Assembly (NCBI GenBank): GCA_963703235.1 | Contig: OY969802.1 | Span: forward strand, 124,001 to 188,000 | DNA: 64,000 nucleotides | DNA from: VRUE01 sp963703235 | GTDB taxonomy: Bacteria > Actinomycetota > Thermoleophilia > Solirubrobacterales > 70-9 | Reading direction: 5' to 3' | Part shown: positions 19,235 through 28,211 of the stretch, one piece after another | Numbering within the stretch: position 1 is the stretch's first letter | How the letters are laid out: each line of letters opens with the position of its first letter | Position numbers and translations under genes: made by a program | Notes under the pieces: model-generated | Databases searched by the model: none | Seen by the model: the letters and a program-made list of their open reading frames with translations, nothing else | What the model was told of the DNA's origin: nothing

Positions 19235-19384
19235 GGGAGATCCGACCGTTCTCCGGGGGAATGTGGCCGAAGGCCGCGATATGCAATCTGACTTTTGCGC
19301 GGCGAAGCCGCGCAGGAACTCAGTCGCTAAGGCCCCGGAGGGGCCGTGCGACATCAATTCCCCCGGAGGACGGTCGGATCTCCC
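19235..19384. repeat. 150-nt cruciform element: 28-bp outer stem enclosing three hairpins
   Basis: Positions 19235-19262 pair with 19357-19384 at 27 of 28 positions. Inside lie three perfect small hairpins: GGCC-GAA-GGCC (19265-19275), GCGCGGC-GAA-GCCGCGC (19297-19313) and GGCCCC-GGA-GGGGCC (19331-19345). It fills most of the gap between two exported-protein genes, ending 16 bases before an ATG. It could be a MITE, a structured non-coding RNA or a mRNA-level regulatory structure. Confidence 0.75.
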
Positions 19385-19400
19385 GTGCGAGGGGGGCCAG

Positions 19401-22400
19401 ATGAGGGGCCGCTCATCTCACGTGCTCGGCTTCGCCGCGGTTCTCGCCGCCTTGCTCGTGGTTGTCTCCCCGGACCGCGGCGCCACGGCGACGTTGGGAG
19501 TCGCTCCACTGCCGCTGCTCGGGCCGGCCGACACCGGGATGACGCTGATGGGAGCCGCGCCGGCGGGCGAGCCGGGCGAGGCATGGGGATACCGACAGCT
19601 GCCGCTGGCCGTCGGCGAGGTGAAGGTCGGCACGCGCGAGCTCGAGTTCGGCCCCGCCGTCGGCGCCGCCCCGGACCCGCAGCTCGCCTTCCTCCGCTAC
19701 ACCGACGCCAACGGCTGGCAGGTGTTCGACGCGCCCCGCGACGAGAACGGCAACCTCTACCGGGGCCCGACCGCGGTCAACCGGCTCTCGGCTCGGATCA
19801 CGCGCAACGGCGGCGGCGTCTTGGTCGGGCGGGACACCTCCCGCCCGGTGGGCGAGCAGGTGGTCGTCCTGCACCGCGAGCCGGGCGCAGCGTGGAGGGC
19901 CCTGGCGCCGCCTCCGCCGGAAGCGCTGCTGCCGGCCGAAGGCGAACAACCGGCCGAGGCGCTCGCCGCCGACCAGGGCCAGGGCGCGGTCGCGATCGCG
20001 GCCTTCGACGAGGCCGGCCACACCGGCCTCCTGTTCGGGCCGCAGGGGCGTTCGGTCGCGGACGCGATCGTCCACTTCGACGGGGGGGAATGGAGCCGCG
20101 AGCCGGTCGAGGTCCCGCTCGGTTCGGAGACTCACTTCCGCATCCTCGCGATCGACGCGACCGGCCTTGGCAACGCCTGGGCGATCGCCGAGGCCGATCC
20201 CTCGCTGGGCCGCTCGCTGGTGCTGCTGGAGCGAACCTCTACGCCTGAAGGTCCGCTCTGGGTCGAGCGGCCGCTCGGCTCCACCCCCTTCGCGGACCGC
20301 GAAACCCCGGCCGAGGGGATCGCCGGGGTCGAGCCGCTGGGGGGCGCCGCGCAGCCACTGACCGTGACCGCCGACGGCGCCTGGATCGACCTGGCGACGG
20401 CGATCGAAGCGGCCGCGCTCGACGTCACGATCTTCTTCGACCGCGGCGCCGGCGCCGTCACCGGCAGCTGGTGCGATGCGGCGCCCTGCGGCGCCCCGCT
20501 CGGCGCCAGGTTCTCCCGCCAGGGCGGCTACCGCAGCTTCGCTTGGGCGGGAAGCGGCTTCGGCACCCGGGTGATCACCAACCCGCTCGAACCCGGCGGC
20601 AGCGAGGAAACGAACCGCGGCACCTATCTGCGGTTTGCCGACGGGGCCTTCGCGAGGATGCCGGGCGGCGGCGGCAACTTCCGTCCCAGTGGCGCCTTCG
20701 CGAGCGCCGACGACGGCTGGCTCGAGGGCCCGGTCGAGGTCTCGACCAGGACGCCCCCGGCAAGTCTGCAGCCCTGGCCGATCGCCGCCCGCGCTCCGCT
20801 GGTCGACGTGACGGGGGCGCCAGGCGCCGCAGCCGCCGCGATCGGCTCCGGCGCCCTCGCCGTCGGCGCCGACGGCACCGTCCTTCGTTACGAGCCCGGG
20901 CGCGGCTGGCAGCGCGAGTTCCTGCTCAGCTCCAGCGGCAGCGTCAACAGGGCGGGCCTGCGCGGCGTCGCCTGGCCGGAGCCGGCGCGGGCCCACGCCG
21001 TCGGCGACCGCGGCGCGATGTGGATGTGGAACGCCTCCGACGACCTCTGGGTTCCCGATCCCGGCGTGCCGATCGGCTTCGAGGGCAACCTGATGGACGT
21101 CGCCTTCGACCCGGCCAACCCCTCTCGCGGCTACGCCGTCGGCAAGGGCGGAGTGCTGCTCTCCTACGGCAAGGGCTGGGACCCGGAAGCGCCGCCACCC
21201 GGCTATGGGAACGCCAGCCTGACCTCGATCGCCTTCGCCGGCAGCGAGGCGATCGTCGCCGCGGGCGGCGACCTACTGGTCAACGACGGCGGCGGCTGGC
21301 GGGTGGATGCCTCCGCGCAACGGCTGCTCGACCGCGTCCGCGTCGGCAACCCGCAGCTCTTCGCGGTGGCCGGTCTGCCGGACGGAGGCGCGGTGGCGGC
21401 CGGTCGCGACATCGTCATCGAGCGCGACGGCCCTGGGGCCGGATGGCGGTTCTCCGACCAGCCGCTGCCGGGCTCGACCGCGATCGCCGCCGCCGCGGTG
21501 CGTGTCGGCGCCGCGGTGCGGGCGGTCGTCTCGGTCGTGCCGCAGCTCGCCTATCCGGCCGCCGACGATCTGCCGGACCCCGACCCCAATGTGCCGCCAC
21601 CGATCCTGCCCCCCTTCGGCCTTCCCGGCGACGGCTACCTCCTGCGCGAGACGGCGAGCGGATGGATCGACGAGCAGCGCACGGCCTTTGCCGGCTCCGG
21701 CAACGACCGCCCGCTGAAGAGCGACCCGGTCCTGGCGCTGCTGCTCGACTCCGCCGGCAACGGCTGGGCGGTTGGAGGCTGGAGCGGCGACGCCGACGCG
21801 GCCGGGCGCGGTTCCTCGGCTCGCAACGGCGGCGGCCGGGCGATTCGCGAACGGGTGTGGACGGCTGCCGTCTATCGCTACGGCGGCGGCGCCCCGCTGC
21901 CGCCGGCGGCGGGACGGCAGGCGGTGCCGATGCCGGCCGGCCCGATCCGACTTGCCGTCGCCGGCCACGCCGAGTGCGACTCCTCGTGTGCCGACCTGGC
22001 CGCGCACTCGATCGGGCCGGACCGGACCCTGAGCGCGGCCCTGCAGACGGTCGCCGCGATGCGCGGGGGCGCCGGGCCGAGGGCACTCCTCTACACCGGC
22101 AACCGGGTCGCAAGCGGGCTCGGCAGCGCCGACGCGGCCCGCTACGCGGAACTGCTCGGCTCCGCTCCCGGCCTGCCTGTCTACCCGGCGCTCGGCTCCG
22201 GCGATGCCTCCAACGGCGCCGGGGCGACGGCCTTCCGCGCGGCCTTCGCAGCCTTCTCGGCGCCGTTCGGCGCCGGGGCGGCGCCGGCGGGAATCTCGAC
22301 CGCTGGCATTCCCGGCGCCGCTCCGGGCCCCGGAGCGCGCACCCACTACGCGTTCGACAGCGACGGCCCTGGCGGCACCGTCCGCGTCGTCGTGATCGAC

Positions 22401-23899
22401 AACTCGCTCGGCTCGCTTGCCGCTTCCGATCCGCAGCAGAACCCGCCCGAGCCGCAGCTGCCCTGGCTGGAAGCTGTGTTGGCCGACGCCAGGGGGAGGG
22501 GATCCCGGTCGTCGTCATGGGCAACCGCAGCCTCAACACCAGCTTCACGCCGAAGCTGAACCTTGCCACCGACGGCGCCGAGGTGGCGCGAGCGCTGGTC
22601 GCCGGTGGCGCCTCCGCCTACCTCTTCGACCGGCCGGAAGAGAACCGCGCGCTGCGGATCCCCGCCGGCGCCGACAACACGATCCCCAGCTACGGGATCG
22701 GCACCCTCGGCTACCGCTCGCAGATCGCCGGCGCGGTCGGCCAGGAGACCGCCGACTCGTTGTTCGGCGACAGCGGCGTGCTGTTGCTCGAGATCGGCGA
22801 CTCGGCTCCAGGCGGGAACGCAGCGCCTGTCGGGGCACGCTTGATCCCCGTGGTCGAGGACCTCTCGCTGGAGGCGACCGACGGGACGCTTCTGCGCCGC
22901 TCCCGCCCAGCGCTCTTCCGCGGTCTCGGCCGCCGCCCGCGCGGCGGCGACCGCTGGGGCCGGGCCTCGGCCGGCTCCGGCAACCCCGATCCCTCCGGCG
23001 GCGACCCCTACACCTTGTTCCCGCCCAGCCAGTGCACGGTCGCCGGCTGTGCGGCACGGATAGCGCCCGAGTACAGCTTCGTCTCCTCCGACCCCGACAT
23101 CGCCGACTTCGTCCGCCAGGACCCCGCCTCGACCAACCTGCGCAAGCCCTTCCTCGACGCCAACGACAAGGTCGTCACCGACAACTCCTCCGGCCTGCTC
23201 TGCCCGTTCAACGCCGGCACCACCACGGTCACCGTCAGCGCCGGCGGCTTCTCCTATTCCGAACAGGTGCGGGTACTGTCGGGCAGCGTGCAGCGGCCCT
23301 GCGGCACCCGCCCGCTGCGGCCGGATCGCTTCAAACGCGCCGCTTCCACCGCCGCCCCGCCGGCGCCACCGCCACCGCCCGGGTCCCCGCCCGGCAGTCC
23401 GCCGCTCAACTTTGCGCCGCCGCCTCCACCGGTCGCGCCGCCGCCGAATCCCCCGCCGCCGCCAAATCCACCACCCTCACCGGCACCCGATCCCTTCCTG
23501 CCTATCGCCGCCGGCCTGGCGATCGCGGCGGTGCCGGCGATCGTGCCACCCCCGCCACCGCCGATCGTGCGGCCGCTGCCTCCCGGCGGCGCACCCGCCC
23601 GGACCTACCAGGTCGAGGAAAAGCGCGAAGAGGAGGCGGCGATCGAGGAATCGAAGGCCTTCGCGCGCTACGAACCGGACGACGCCGGCATGACGGTGCC
23701 GCCGTACCTGCTCGGCCTGGTCCTGATCGCCGCGATCGGCGCCGCCTCGGTGCGTGGCGGCCCCGGTGCCCGCCGGCGAGCACGCCCGGCCGCCGTCCCT
23801 GCCCTCAACGGATCGAGTTCGCCTTTTGTCAAACATGGATTGACAAAAGGCGAACTCGGGTCCGACACGGAACGACATCGAAGGAGCCGCAGAAGATGA
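19401..23899 (+). pseudogene. Giant exported YCF48-like propeller/phosphoesterase-like protein, split by a frameshift
   Basis: From ATG 19401 the frame runs to a stop at 22559, but homology-like sequence continues in the +2 frame from ~22493 to 23899. Adding one G in the AGGGGGAGGGG tract (22491-22500) joins them (DARGEGIPVVVMGNRSLN) into ~1499 residues. Order: signal peptide (~8-25), YCF48-like propeller blades (AVGDRGAMWMWNASDDLW, GYAVGKGGVLLSYGKGW), a calcineurin-phosphoesterase-like domain (~850-1110) with metal motifs degraded (YTGNRVASG, ALGSGDASNG), a Pro-rich stretch, one transmembrane helix (PPYLLGLVLIAAIGAASV) and a basic tail. The tail contains a 45-base palindrome. The stop overlaps the next start (ATGA). 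It may be a real mutation, phase variation or a sequencing error. Confidence 0.75.
23814..23858. repeat. Perfect 19-bp hairpin inside the 3' end of the giant gene
   Basis: CGAGTTCGCCTTTTGTCAA (23814-23832) and its exact complement (23840-23858) surround a 7-nt loop. It is translated into the basic C-terminal tail (SPFVKHGLTKGEL) about 40 bases before the stop. It may act as an attenuating hairpin between this gene and the next, or be an inserted palindrome. Confidence 0.7.
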
Positions 23900-24624
23900 A
23901 CAGCCCCCGCAGCGTCAGCATCGTCGCCTGGTCCGCCCTCGCCCTCGCGCTTGGCGCCTTCGTCCTGCCCGGCGTCGCCGAATCGATCGCCGCCAAGCGC
24001 CTGCCGGGGCCGAGCCTGCAGCCGCGCAAGTTCGGTGTCCTGCGCCTCAACGCGAAGAAGAAGTTCCCGGCCAGCGTCCTGCCGTCGAGCGTCTTCGACC
24101 GCTGTTCGCCGGAGACCGTGAAGATCGGAACGGTCTGCATGATGACCAACCCCTATCCGCTCGAAAAGGACGAGATTGGCAAGAGCGACCTCTTCTTCGC
24201 CACCCGCAAGTGCGCCTCGTTGGGCGGCTACCTGCCGACCGCGGCGCAGCTGATCGGCGCCGCCTCACGGGTCAAGCTGGCCGGGCGCGTCGACGACAAC
24301 GAGGTGACCGCCTCGACCGACATCGACGCCACCGACGGGCTCAAGGACCGCCGCGAGATGAGCGCCTCGCTGACCACGATCGCCTCCGGCGGTCGCGCCG
24401 CCGGCTCGCAGGGCATCAGCGACATCGCCCGCGGCGATCCGAAGGCCGGCGAGCCGGACCCGGCGCCGCTGCCGGCCGACCCCTCGCCGGAGACGCTCCA
24501 CTACGTCACCGTCTACGACAACGGCAACCTCGGCGGCTTCGCCGGCGGCAAGCCGGTGGGCCAGCCGGAGAACTTCCGCTGTGCCTTCAACCTGGCCCAG
24601 GGCAAGGCCGGCCACCTGAAATGA
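23896..24624 (+). CDS. Exported hypothetical protein (242 aa)
   Basis: The signal peptide (VSIVAWSALALALGAFVLPGVAESIAA) is followed by a mature domain with four Cys (FDRCSPETVKIGTVCMM, RKCASLGGYLPTAAQL, NFRCAFNLAQ), which suggests two disulfides outside the cell. The segment KCASLGGYLPTAAQLIGAA resembles the C-x2-L-G-G-R-L-P-T block of formylglycine-generating-enzyme/C-type-lectin-like folds, and the closing NFRCAF resembles the fold's final strand. The match is too short to call a function. The start overlaps the giant gene's stop (ATGA), making it the last gene of the exported-protein cluster. The next gene has clearly lower GC. Confidence 0.75.
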   Translation: MNSPRSVSIVAWSALALALGAFVLPGVAESIAAKRLPGPSLQPRKFGVLRLNAKKKFPASVLPSSVFDRCSPETVKIGTVCMMTNPYPLEKDEIGKSDLFFATRKCASLGGYLPTAAQLIGAASRVKLAGRVDDNEVTASTDIDATDGLKDRREMSASLTTIASGGRAAGSQGISDIARGDPKAGEPDPAPLPADPSPETLHYVTVYDNGNLGGFAGGKPVGQPENFRCAFNLAQGKAGHLK

Positions 24625-24672
24625 GGGAACGATGGGGCCAATCGCCAGCGTGGAGGCTCCTCTTATACGAAC

Positions 24673-25926
24673 ATGGGTTGCTACTATGCAAACCAAGGCT
24701 GGAACTTGACCGACTCCATAGCGAAGATACGGCGTGTAGCGCGCGTTGCCCAGGCGTTTACCCCGAGCGCGCCCATCAGTCGTCTCGACATGCTGGCGGG
24801 GCGTGTCGACCAGATTCTCGAGGTCAGCTCAGCGGCCACCCAACGGGGGCGTCACGTTGCCCTGTATGGAGAGCGAGGCGTAGGAAAGACGTCTCTTGCC
24901 AACGTGCTTCGTGAATTCTTTGGGGCGGACGATCTACCGAGCTTTCAGGCGGCCATCGTCAACTGCAGCACTGACGACTCGTTCCCGTCGCTGTGGCAGC
25001 GTGTCATGGCGGAGCTGGACATCGAGATGGCTGAACACGAAATTCAGCCCGATTCCGTGCGGCGCAAGGTCGAACAACTGCCGCTGCCTGCGCTGATCGT
25101 CATCGATGAGCTGGATCGGTTGGAGGATGACCTTGCGCTGACCTTGATCGCGGACACGATCAAGGCACTGTCGGATCACGCAGTTGAATCGACTGTGGTC
25201 CTCGTAGGGGTCGCCCGTTCGATCAGCGAGCTGATTGGCGAGCACCAGTCCATCGTGCGGGCGCTAGCTCAGATCGAGATGCCTCGTATGTCGCGGACCG
25301 AGCTTCGCGAAGCATTGAGGTTTGGATGTGAGCAAGCTCAACTGAGGATTCGAGACGATGCGGCCGAAGAGATCGCTGCCCTATCTGAGGGATTGCCTCA
25401 CTACACCCACCTCCTCGGCCTACACGCGGGGCAGCGAGTGGTGCAAGAAGACCGGACGGAGATCACTCTCGGCGACGTCAAAGCTGCCATTCCCAAGGCC
25501 GTCGCCGGCCACACGATCGATGACGCATATCAGCTGGCTACGCGAAGCGTCCATAAAGACGCTTTGTTCCAGCATGTCCTTCTTGCCTGCGCTCTCGCAC
25601 CTAAGAGCGAGCTCGGCTTCTTCACCGCGGGTTCTATTCGCGATCCCCTGCAGATTATCGCCGGGCGACGGCTGGATATTCCAGCCTTTTCGCGGCACCT
25701 CAGTCAGTTCCTCGAGCCGGAGCGCGGTGCCGTCCTCATCCGAGAGGGAGCGCCAAAGCGGTACTTCTATCGATTCGCCGATCCGATCTTTCAGCCTTAT
25801 GTCGTCCTCAAGGGGGTTTCCGAGGGTCTCATCTCGGAAGAGGACCTTCATGCGTTGCCGGATCGCGAGCGAGCGGGGAATGCGCCCACGGAGGATGAAA
25901 CGAGCTCCCCCCAGCCACTCTTCTAA
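24673..25926 (+). CDS. AAA+ ATPase (Orc1/Cdc6-like P-loop family), lower-GC
   Basis: 417 residues. Walker A YGERGVGKTSLAN (~65-77), Walker B ALIVIDELDRL (~137-147), sensor-1 region STVVLVGVARSISEL, and a lid with EMPRMSRTELREALRFG, as in archaeal/bacterial Orc1-Cdc6-type ATPases. The C-terminal part (HVLLACALAPKSELGFF..., SRHLSQFLEPERGAVLIREG) looks like a winged helix. Codon third positions are visibly less GC-biased than in flanking genes, suggesting transfer. The start is uncertain: ATG 24673 is used, and an internal TTG is possible. The 3' end overlaps the convergent winged-helix gene by four bases. The biological role is unknown; such ATPases occur in stress or defence islands. Confidence 0.85.
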   Translation: MGCYYANQGWNLTDSIAKIRRVARVAQAFTPSAPISRLDMLAGRVDQILEVSSAATQRGRHVALYGERGVGKTSLANVLREFFGADDLPSFQAAIVNCSTDDSFPSLWQRVMAELDIEMAEHEIQPDSVRRKVEQLPLPALIVIDELDRLEDDLALTLIADTIKALSDHAVESTVVLVGVARSISELIGEHQSIVRALAQIEMPRMSRTELREALRFGCEQAQLRIRDDAAEEIAALSEGLPHYTHLLGLHAGQRVVQEDRTEITLGDVKAAIPKAVAGHTIDDAYQLATRSVHKDALFQHVLLACALAPKSELGFFTAGSIRDPLQIIAGRRLDIPAFSRHLSQFLEPERGAVLIREGAPKRYFYRFADPIFQPYVVLKGVSEGLISEEDLHALPDRERAGNAPTEDETSSPQPLF

Positions 25927-26276
25927 CCCTGTTCCGGGGAGAAGCGGTAGCCGATGCCGAAGTGGGTGTGGATGTAGTGCCACTCGGGGGCGACGCGCTC
26001 CAGCTTGGCGCGGACGCGGCGGATCAGGACGTCGACGGAGCGGTCGCGACGCGGCATCTCGCCGCCCCACATCAGGGCGTAGATCTCGGGGCGCTGGACG
26101 ACGCTGTCGAGGCGTTCGGCGAGCAGCAGGAAGAGCTCGAACTCGCGCACCGTCAGCCCCACCCGCTGGCCGTCGATCAGCACCTGGAACTCGCCCGGCC
26201 GGATCTCGATGTTGCCGATCTGCCGGGACCGCTTGGATGAGAACGAGGTCTGCGACATGCCCACAAGCATCGTCAA
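25923..26276 (-). CDS. Stand-alone OmpR/PhoB-type winged-helix DNA-binding protein
   Basis: 117 residues matching only the C-terminal effector domain of OmpR/PhoB response regulators: IRPGEFQVLIDGQRVGLTVREFELFLLLAERL, then VVQRPEIYALMWG, the recognition-helix region RSVDVLIRRVRAKLE and the wing THFGIGYRFSPE. No receiver domain precedes it: upstream of its ATG is the pstS promoter region. It is therefore not controlled by ordinary phosphorylation. It is divergent from pstS with ~163 bases between starts, so it may regulate the pst operon and itself. An alternative start at the Met six residues in (MSQTSF) is possible. Confidence 0.87.
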   Translation of the reverse strand: MTMLVGMSQTSFSSKRSRQIGNIEIRPGEFQVLIDGQRVGLTVREFELFLLLAERLDSVVQRPEIYALMWGGEMPRRDRSVDVLIRRVRAKLERVAPEWHYIHTHFGIGYRFSPEQG

Positions 26277-26326
26277 CCGACGGTGTCTATCCGGTAAATG
26301 AGCTGTGTCGAACCTGAAAAGATTCT

Positions 26327-26375
26327 GTTACCGGGCGTAACCACTTTTTCTCCACTCAGTTACGTCGCATTCACC
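26327..26375. promoter_or_regulatory. Candidate regulatory region of pstS (palindrome plus PHO-box-like repeats)
   Basis: GTTAC-CGGGC-GTAAC (26327-26341) is a perfect 5-bp inverted repeat. On an 11-base period follow CGTAACC (26336), TTTCTCC (26347), AGTTACG (26358) and ATTCACC (26369), which match GTTCACC at 4, 5, 3 and 6 of 7 positions. The region lies between the winged-helix gene and pstS and is locally AT-richer than its surroundings. Confidence 0.42.
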
Positions 26376-26439
26376 TTTCGCGGGGCGGTCGACTCGACAC
26401 TGGCGCCGTACGCCGATCCCCTGCCACCAGGAGCTATAG

Positions 26440-27252
26440 ATGACCCGCAGCCGTTCCCTGGCCGTCGCCCTGGTCGCCGCCTTGGTGGCGGCGACCGCGC
26501 CGGCCGCCACCGCCGCGACGATCACGATGAGCGGATCGACCTCGGTCGCGCCGCTGGCGACCAAGCTCGCCAAAGCCTTCGTCAAGCAGCCGCAATACAA
26601 AGGCAAAGTCAAATTCGTGATCCTGCAGGGAGGGTCCGACATCGGCATCACCGACGTCTCCCGTGGCCGGGTCACGCTGGGGATGTCCTCGCGCGACCCG
26701 AAAGCCGCCGATCCGGGCGGGATCGTCTTCAACAAGATCGCCCGCGACGCGGTCTGCGTCGTCACCAACCCCGGCAACAAGATCCCCAGCCTCAGCCAGA
26801 CCCAGGTGCAAGACATCTTCTCCGGCAGGGTCCGAAGCTGGAGCCAGGTTCCAGGGGCAACGGCTAGCGGCCCGATCGATCTGGTCGTCCGCACCGCCGC
26901 CTCCGGTACCCAGGACGCCTTCCAGAACATCTTCATGGGCCAGACCCTGCGCGTCGCCGGCAGCGCCACGACCAAATCGTCCAACGGCCTGCAGGCGCAG
27001 ACGATCAAGTCCGACCCGAACGCGATCGGCTACGCCTCCTTCCACTTCGCCCAGGGCCTGCACAGCGTCCCCTACCAGGGCGTCCCCTGCACCCTGCGCA
27101 ACGCCAAGTCGGGCCAGTACGCCGGCAGTCGTAACTTCTACCTGGTCAGCCGCGGCACGGCCACCGGAGTCGCCAAGGCCTTCATCAACTTCGCCCGCAG
27201 CAACCCCAAGGCGCTCTCCTTGATCGCCAGCAACTGGGTGCCCCTGCGCTAG
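26440..27252 (+). CDS. pstS: Phosphate ABC transporter substrate-binding protein PstS
   Basis: 270 residues; signal peptide (SLAVALVAALVAATAPAATA) without a lipobox Cys, so secreted or held otherwise. It begins with ITMSGSTSVAPLATKLAKAF and continues with VILQGGSDIGITDVSRGRVTLGMSSRDP, IARDAVCVVTNPGNKIPSLSQTQVQDIFSGRVRSW, VVRTAASGTQDAFQNIFMG (phosphate-loop Ser-Gly-Thr) and NAIGYASFHFA. These are the PstS landmarks in order. It captures inorganic phosphate for the PstCAB transporter. It is followed directly by pstC, whose GTG overlaps its stop (TAGTG). It is likely induced by phosphate limitation. Confidence 0.95.
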   Translation: MTRSRSLAVALVAALVAATAPAATAATITMSGSTSVAPLATKLAKAFVKQPQYKGKVKFVILQGGSDIGITDVSRGRVTLGMSSRDPKAADPGGIVFNKIARDAVCVVTNPGNKIPSLSQTQVQDIFSGRVRSWSQVPGATASGPIDLVVRTAASGTQDAFQNIFMGQTLRVAGSATTKSSNGLQAQTIKSDPNAIGYASFHFAQGLHSVPYQGVPCTLRNAKSGQYAGSRNFYLVSRGTATGVAKAFINFARSNPKALSLIASNWVPLR

Positions 27253-28211
27253 TGACCGACGCGCGCGTCGAGCGGATCCTCGGCGCCGTCGCCTGCCTGG
27301 TGCTGGCGGTGATCGTGGGCATGATCGTCTTCGTCTTCAACAAGGCGTGGCCCTCGTTCGCCAGCAACGGGCTCGCCTGGTTCGGCTCCGGCGGCGACGT
27401 CGACCTGCAGCTCGAGGACATCTTCAACTCGCCCGCCAACCCGGCCGACTACGTCTACCACCTGCGCGCCTGGCCGCTGCTCTGGGGCACCTTCGTGGTC
27501 ACCGCAGGGGCGGTTCTGATCGGGATCGCCTTCTCGCTGTTCGCGGCGATCTTCATCGTCGAGTTCGCGCCGCGGCAGCTCAACCGGGTGCTGGAGCCGG
27601 TGGTGCGGCTGCTGGCGGCGGTGCCCTCGGTCGTCTACGGGCTGATCGGCATCCTCGTCATCGTCCCCTGGATTGGCGAGCACCTGATCAGCCTCGAGCG
27701 CAAGGAATCGGTCGCCAGCGTGGTCCAGCTCGACGGCGCCAGCATCTCGGTCGGGATCCTGATCCTGACGGTGATGATCGTGCCGATCATGATCGCGATC
27801 GTCGTCGACGCCCTGCGCGCGGTGCCGCGCAGCTGGACGGAGGGGGCGGCGGCGCTTGGCGTCAACCGCTGGCGGGTGACCTGGACGATCGCGGTCCGCA
27901 CCGCCCGCCCGGCGATCGTCGCCGCGGCGGTGCTGGCAACGGCGCGGGCCCTCGGCGAGGCGATCATGCTCTCGATGGTCGCCGGCTCGGCCAGCTTCGC
28001 GCCGAACCCGATCGACGGCATTACCTTCCTCTTCGAGCCGACCCGGCCGCTTGCCTCGGCCCTGGTCGAGAACGTCGAAGGGCTCTCGGTGACGCCCTTC
28101 GGCGAGACGCTGTTCGCCTTCGCCGCGGTGCTGCTGGTCTCCAGCATGTTCCTCTCGCTGGCCGGCTTCGTCGCCAAGCAGTCGATGCGCAAGTACGGGG
28201 TGCGCCCATGA
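27252..28211 (+). CDS. pstC: Phosphate ABC transporter permease PstC
   Basis: 319 residues starting at a GTG overlapping the pstS stop. About six transmembrane helices: an N-terminal one (LGAVACLVLAVIVGMIVFVF), then LLWGTFVVTAGAVLIGIAFSLF, VVRLLAAVPSVVYGLIGILVIVPW and others. The coupling-helix EAA motif is DALRAVPRSWTEGAAALGVNRWR (about 190-212). ATARALGEAIMLSMVAGSA is typical of PstC. It pairs with PstA as the membrane channel. Its 3' end overlaps pstA by four bases (ATGA). Confidence 0.95.
   Translation: MTDARVERILGAVACLVLAVIVGMIVFVFNKAWPSFASNGLAWFGSGGDVDLQLEDIFNSPANPADYVYHLRAWPLLWGTFVVTAGAVLIGIAFSLFAAIFIVEFAPRQLNRVLEPVVRLLAAVPSVVYGLIGILVIVPWIGEHLISLERKESVASVVQLDGASISVGILILTVMIVPIMIAIVVDALRAVPRSWTEGAAALGVNRWRVTWTIAVRTARPAIVAAAVLATARALGEAIMLSMVAGSASFAPNPIDGITFLFEPTRPLASALVENVEGLSVTPFGETLFAFAAVLLVSSMFLSLAGFVAKQSMRKYGVRP

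Noticed and set aside
23300..23600. Pro-rich segment of the giant protein as a separate gene or collagen-like repeat
   Set aside because: In frame with the phosphoesterase-like domain and followed by a membrane helix; a cell-wall-spanning linker is simpler.
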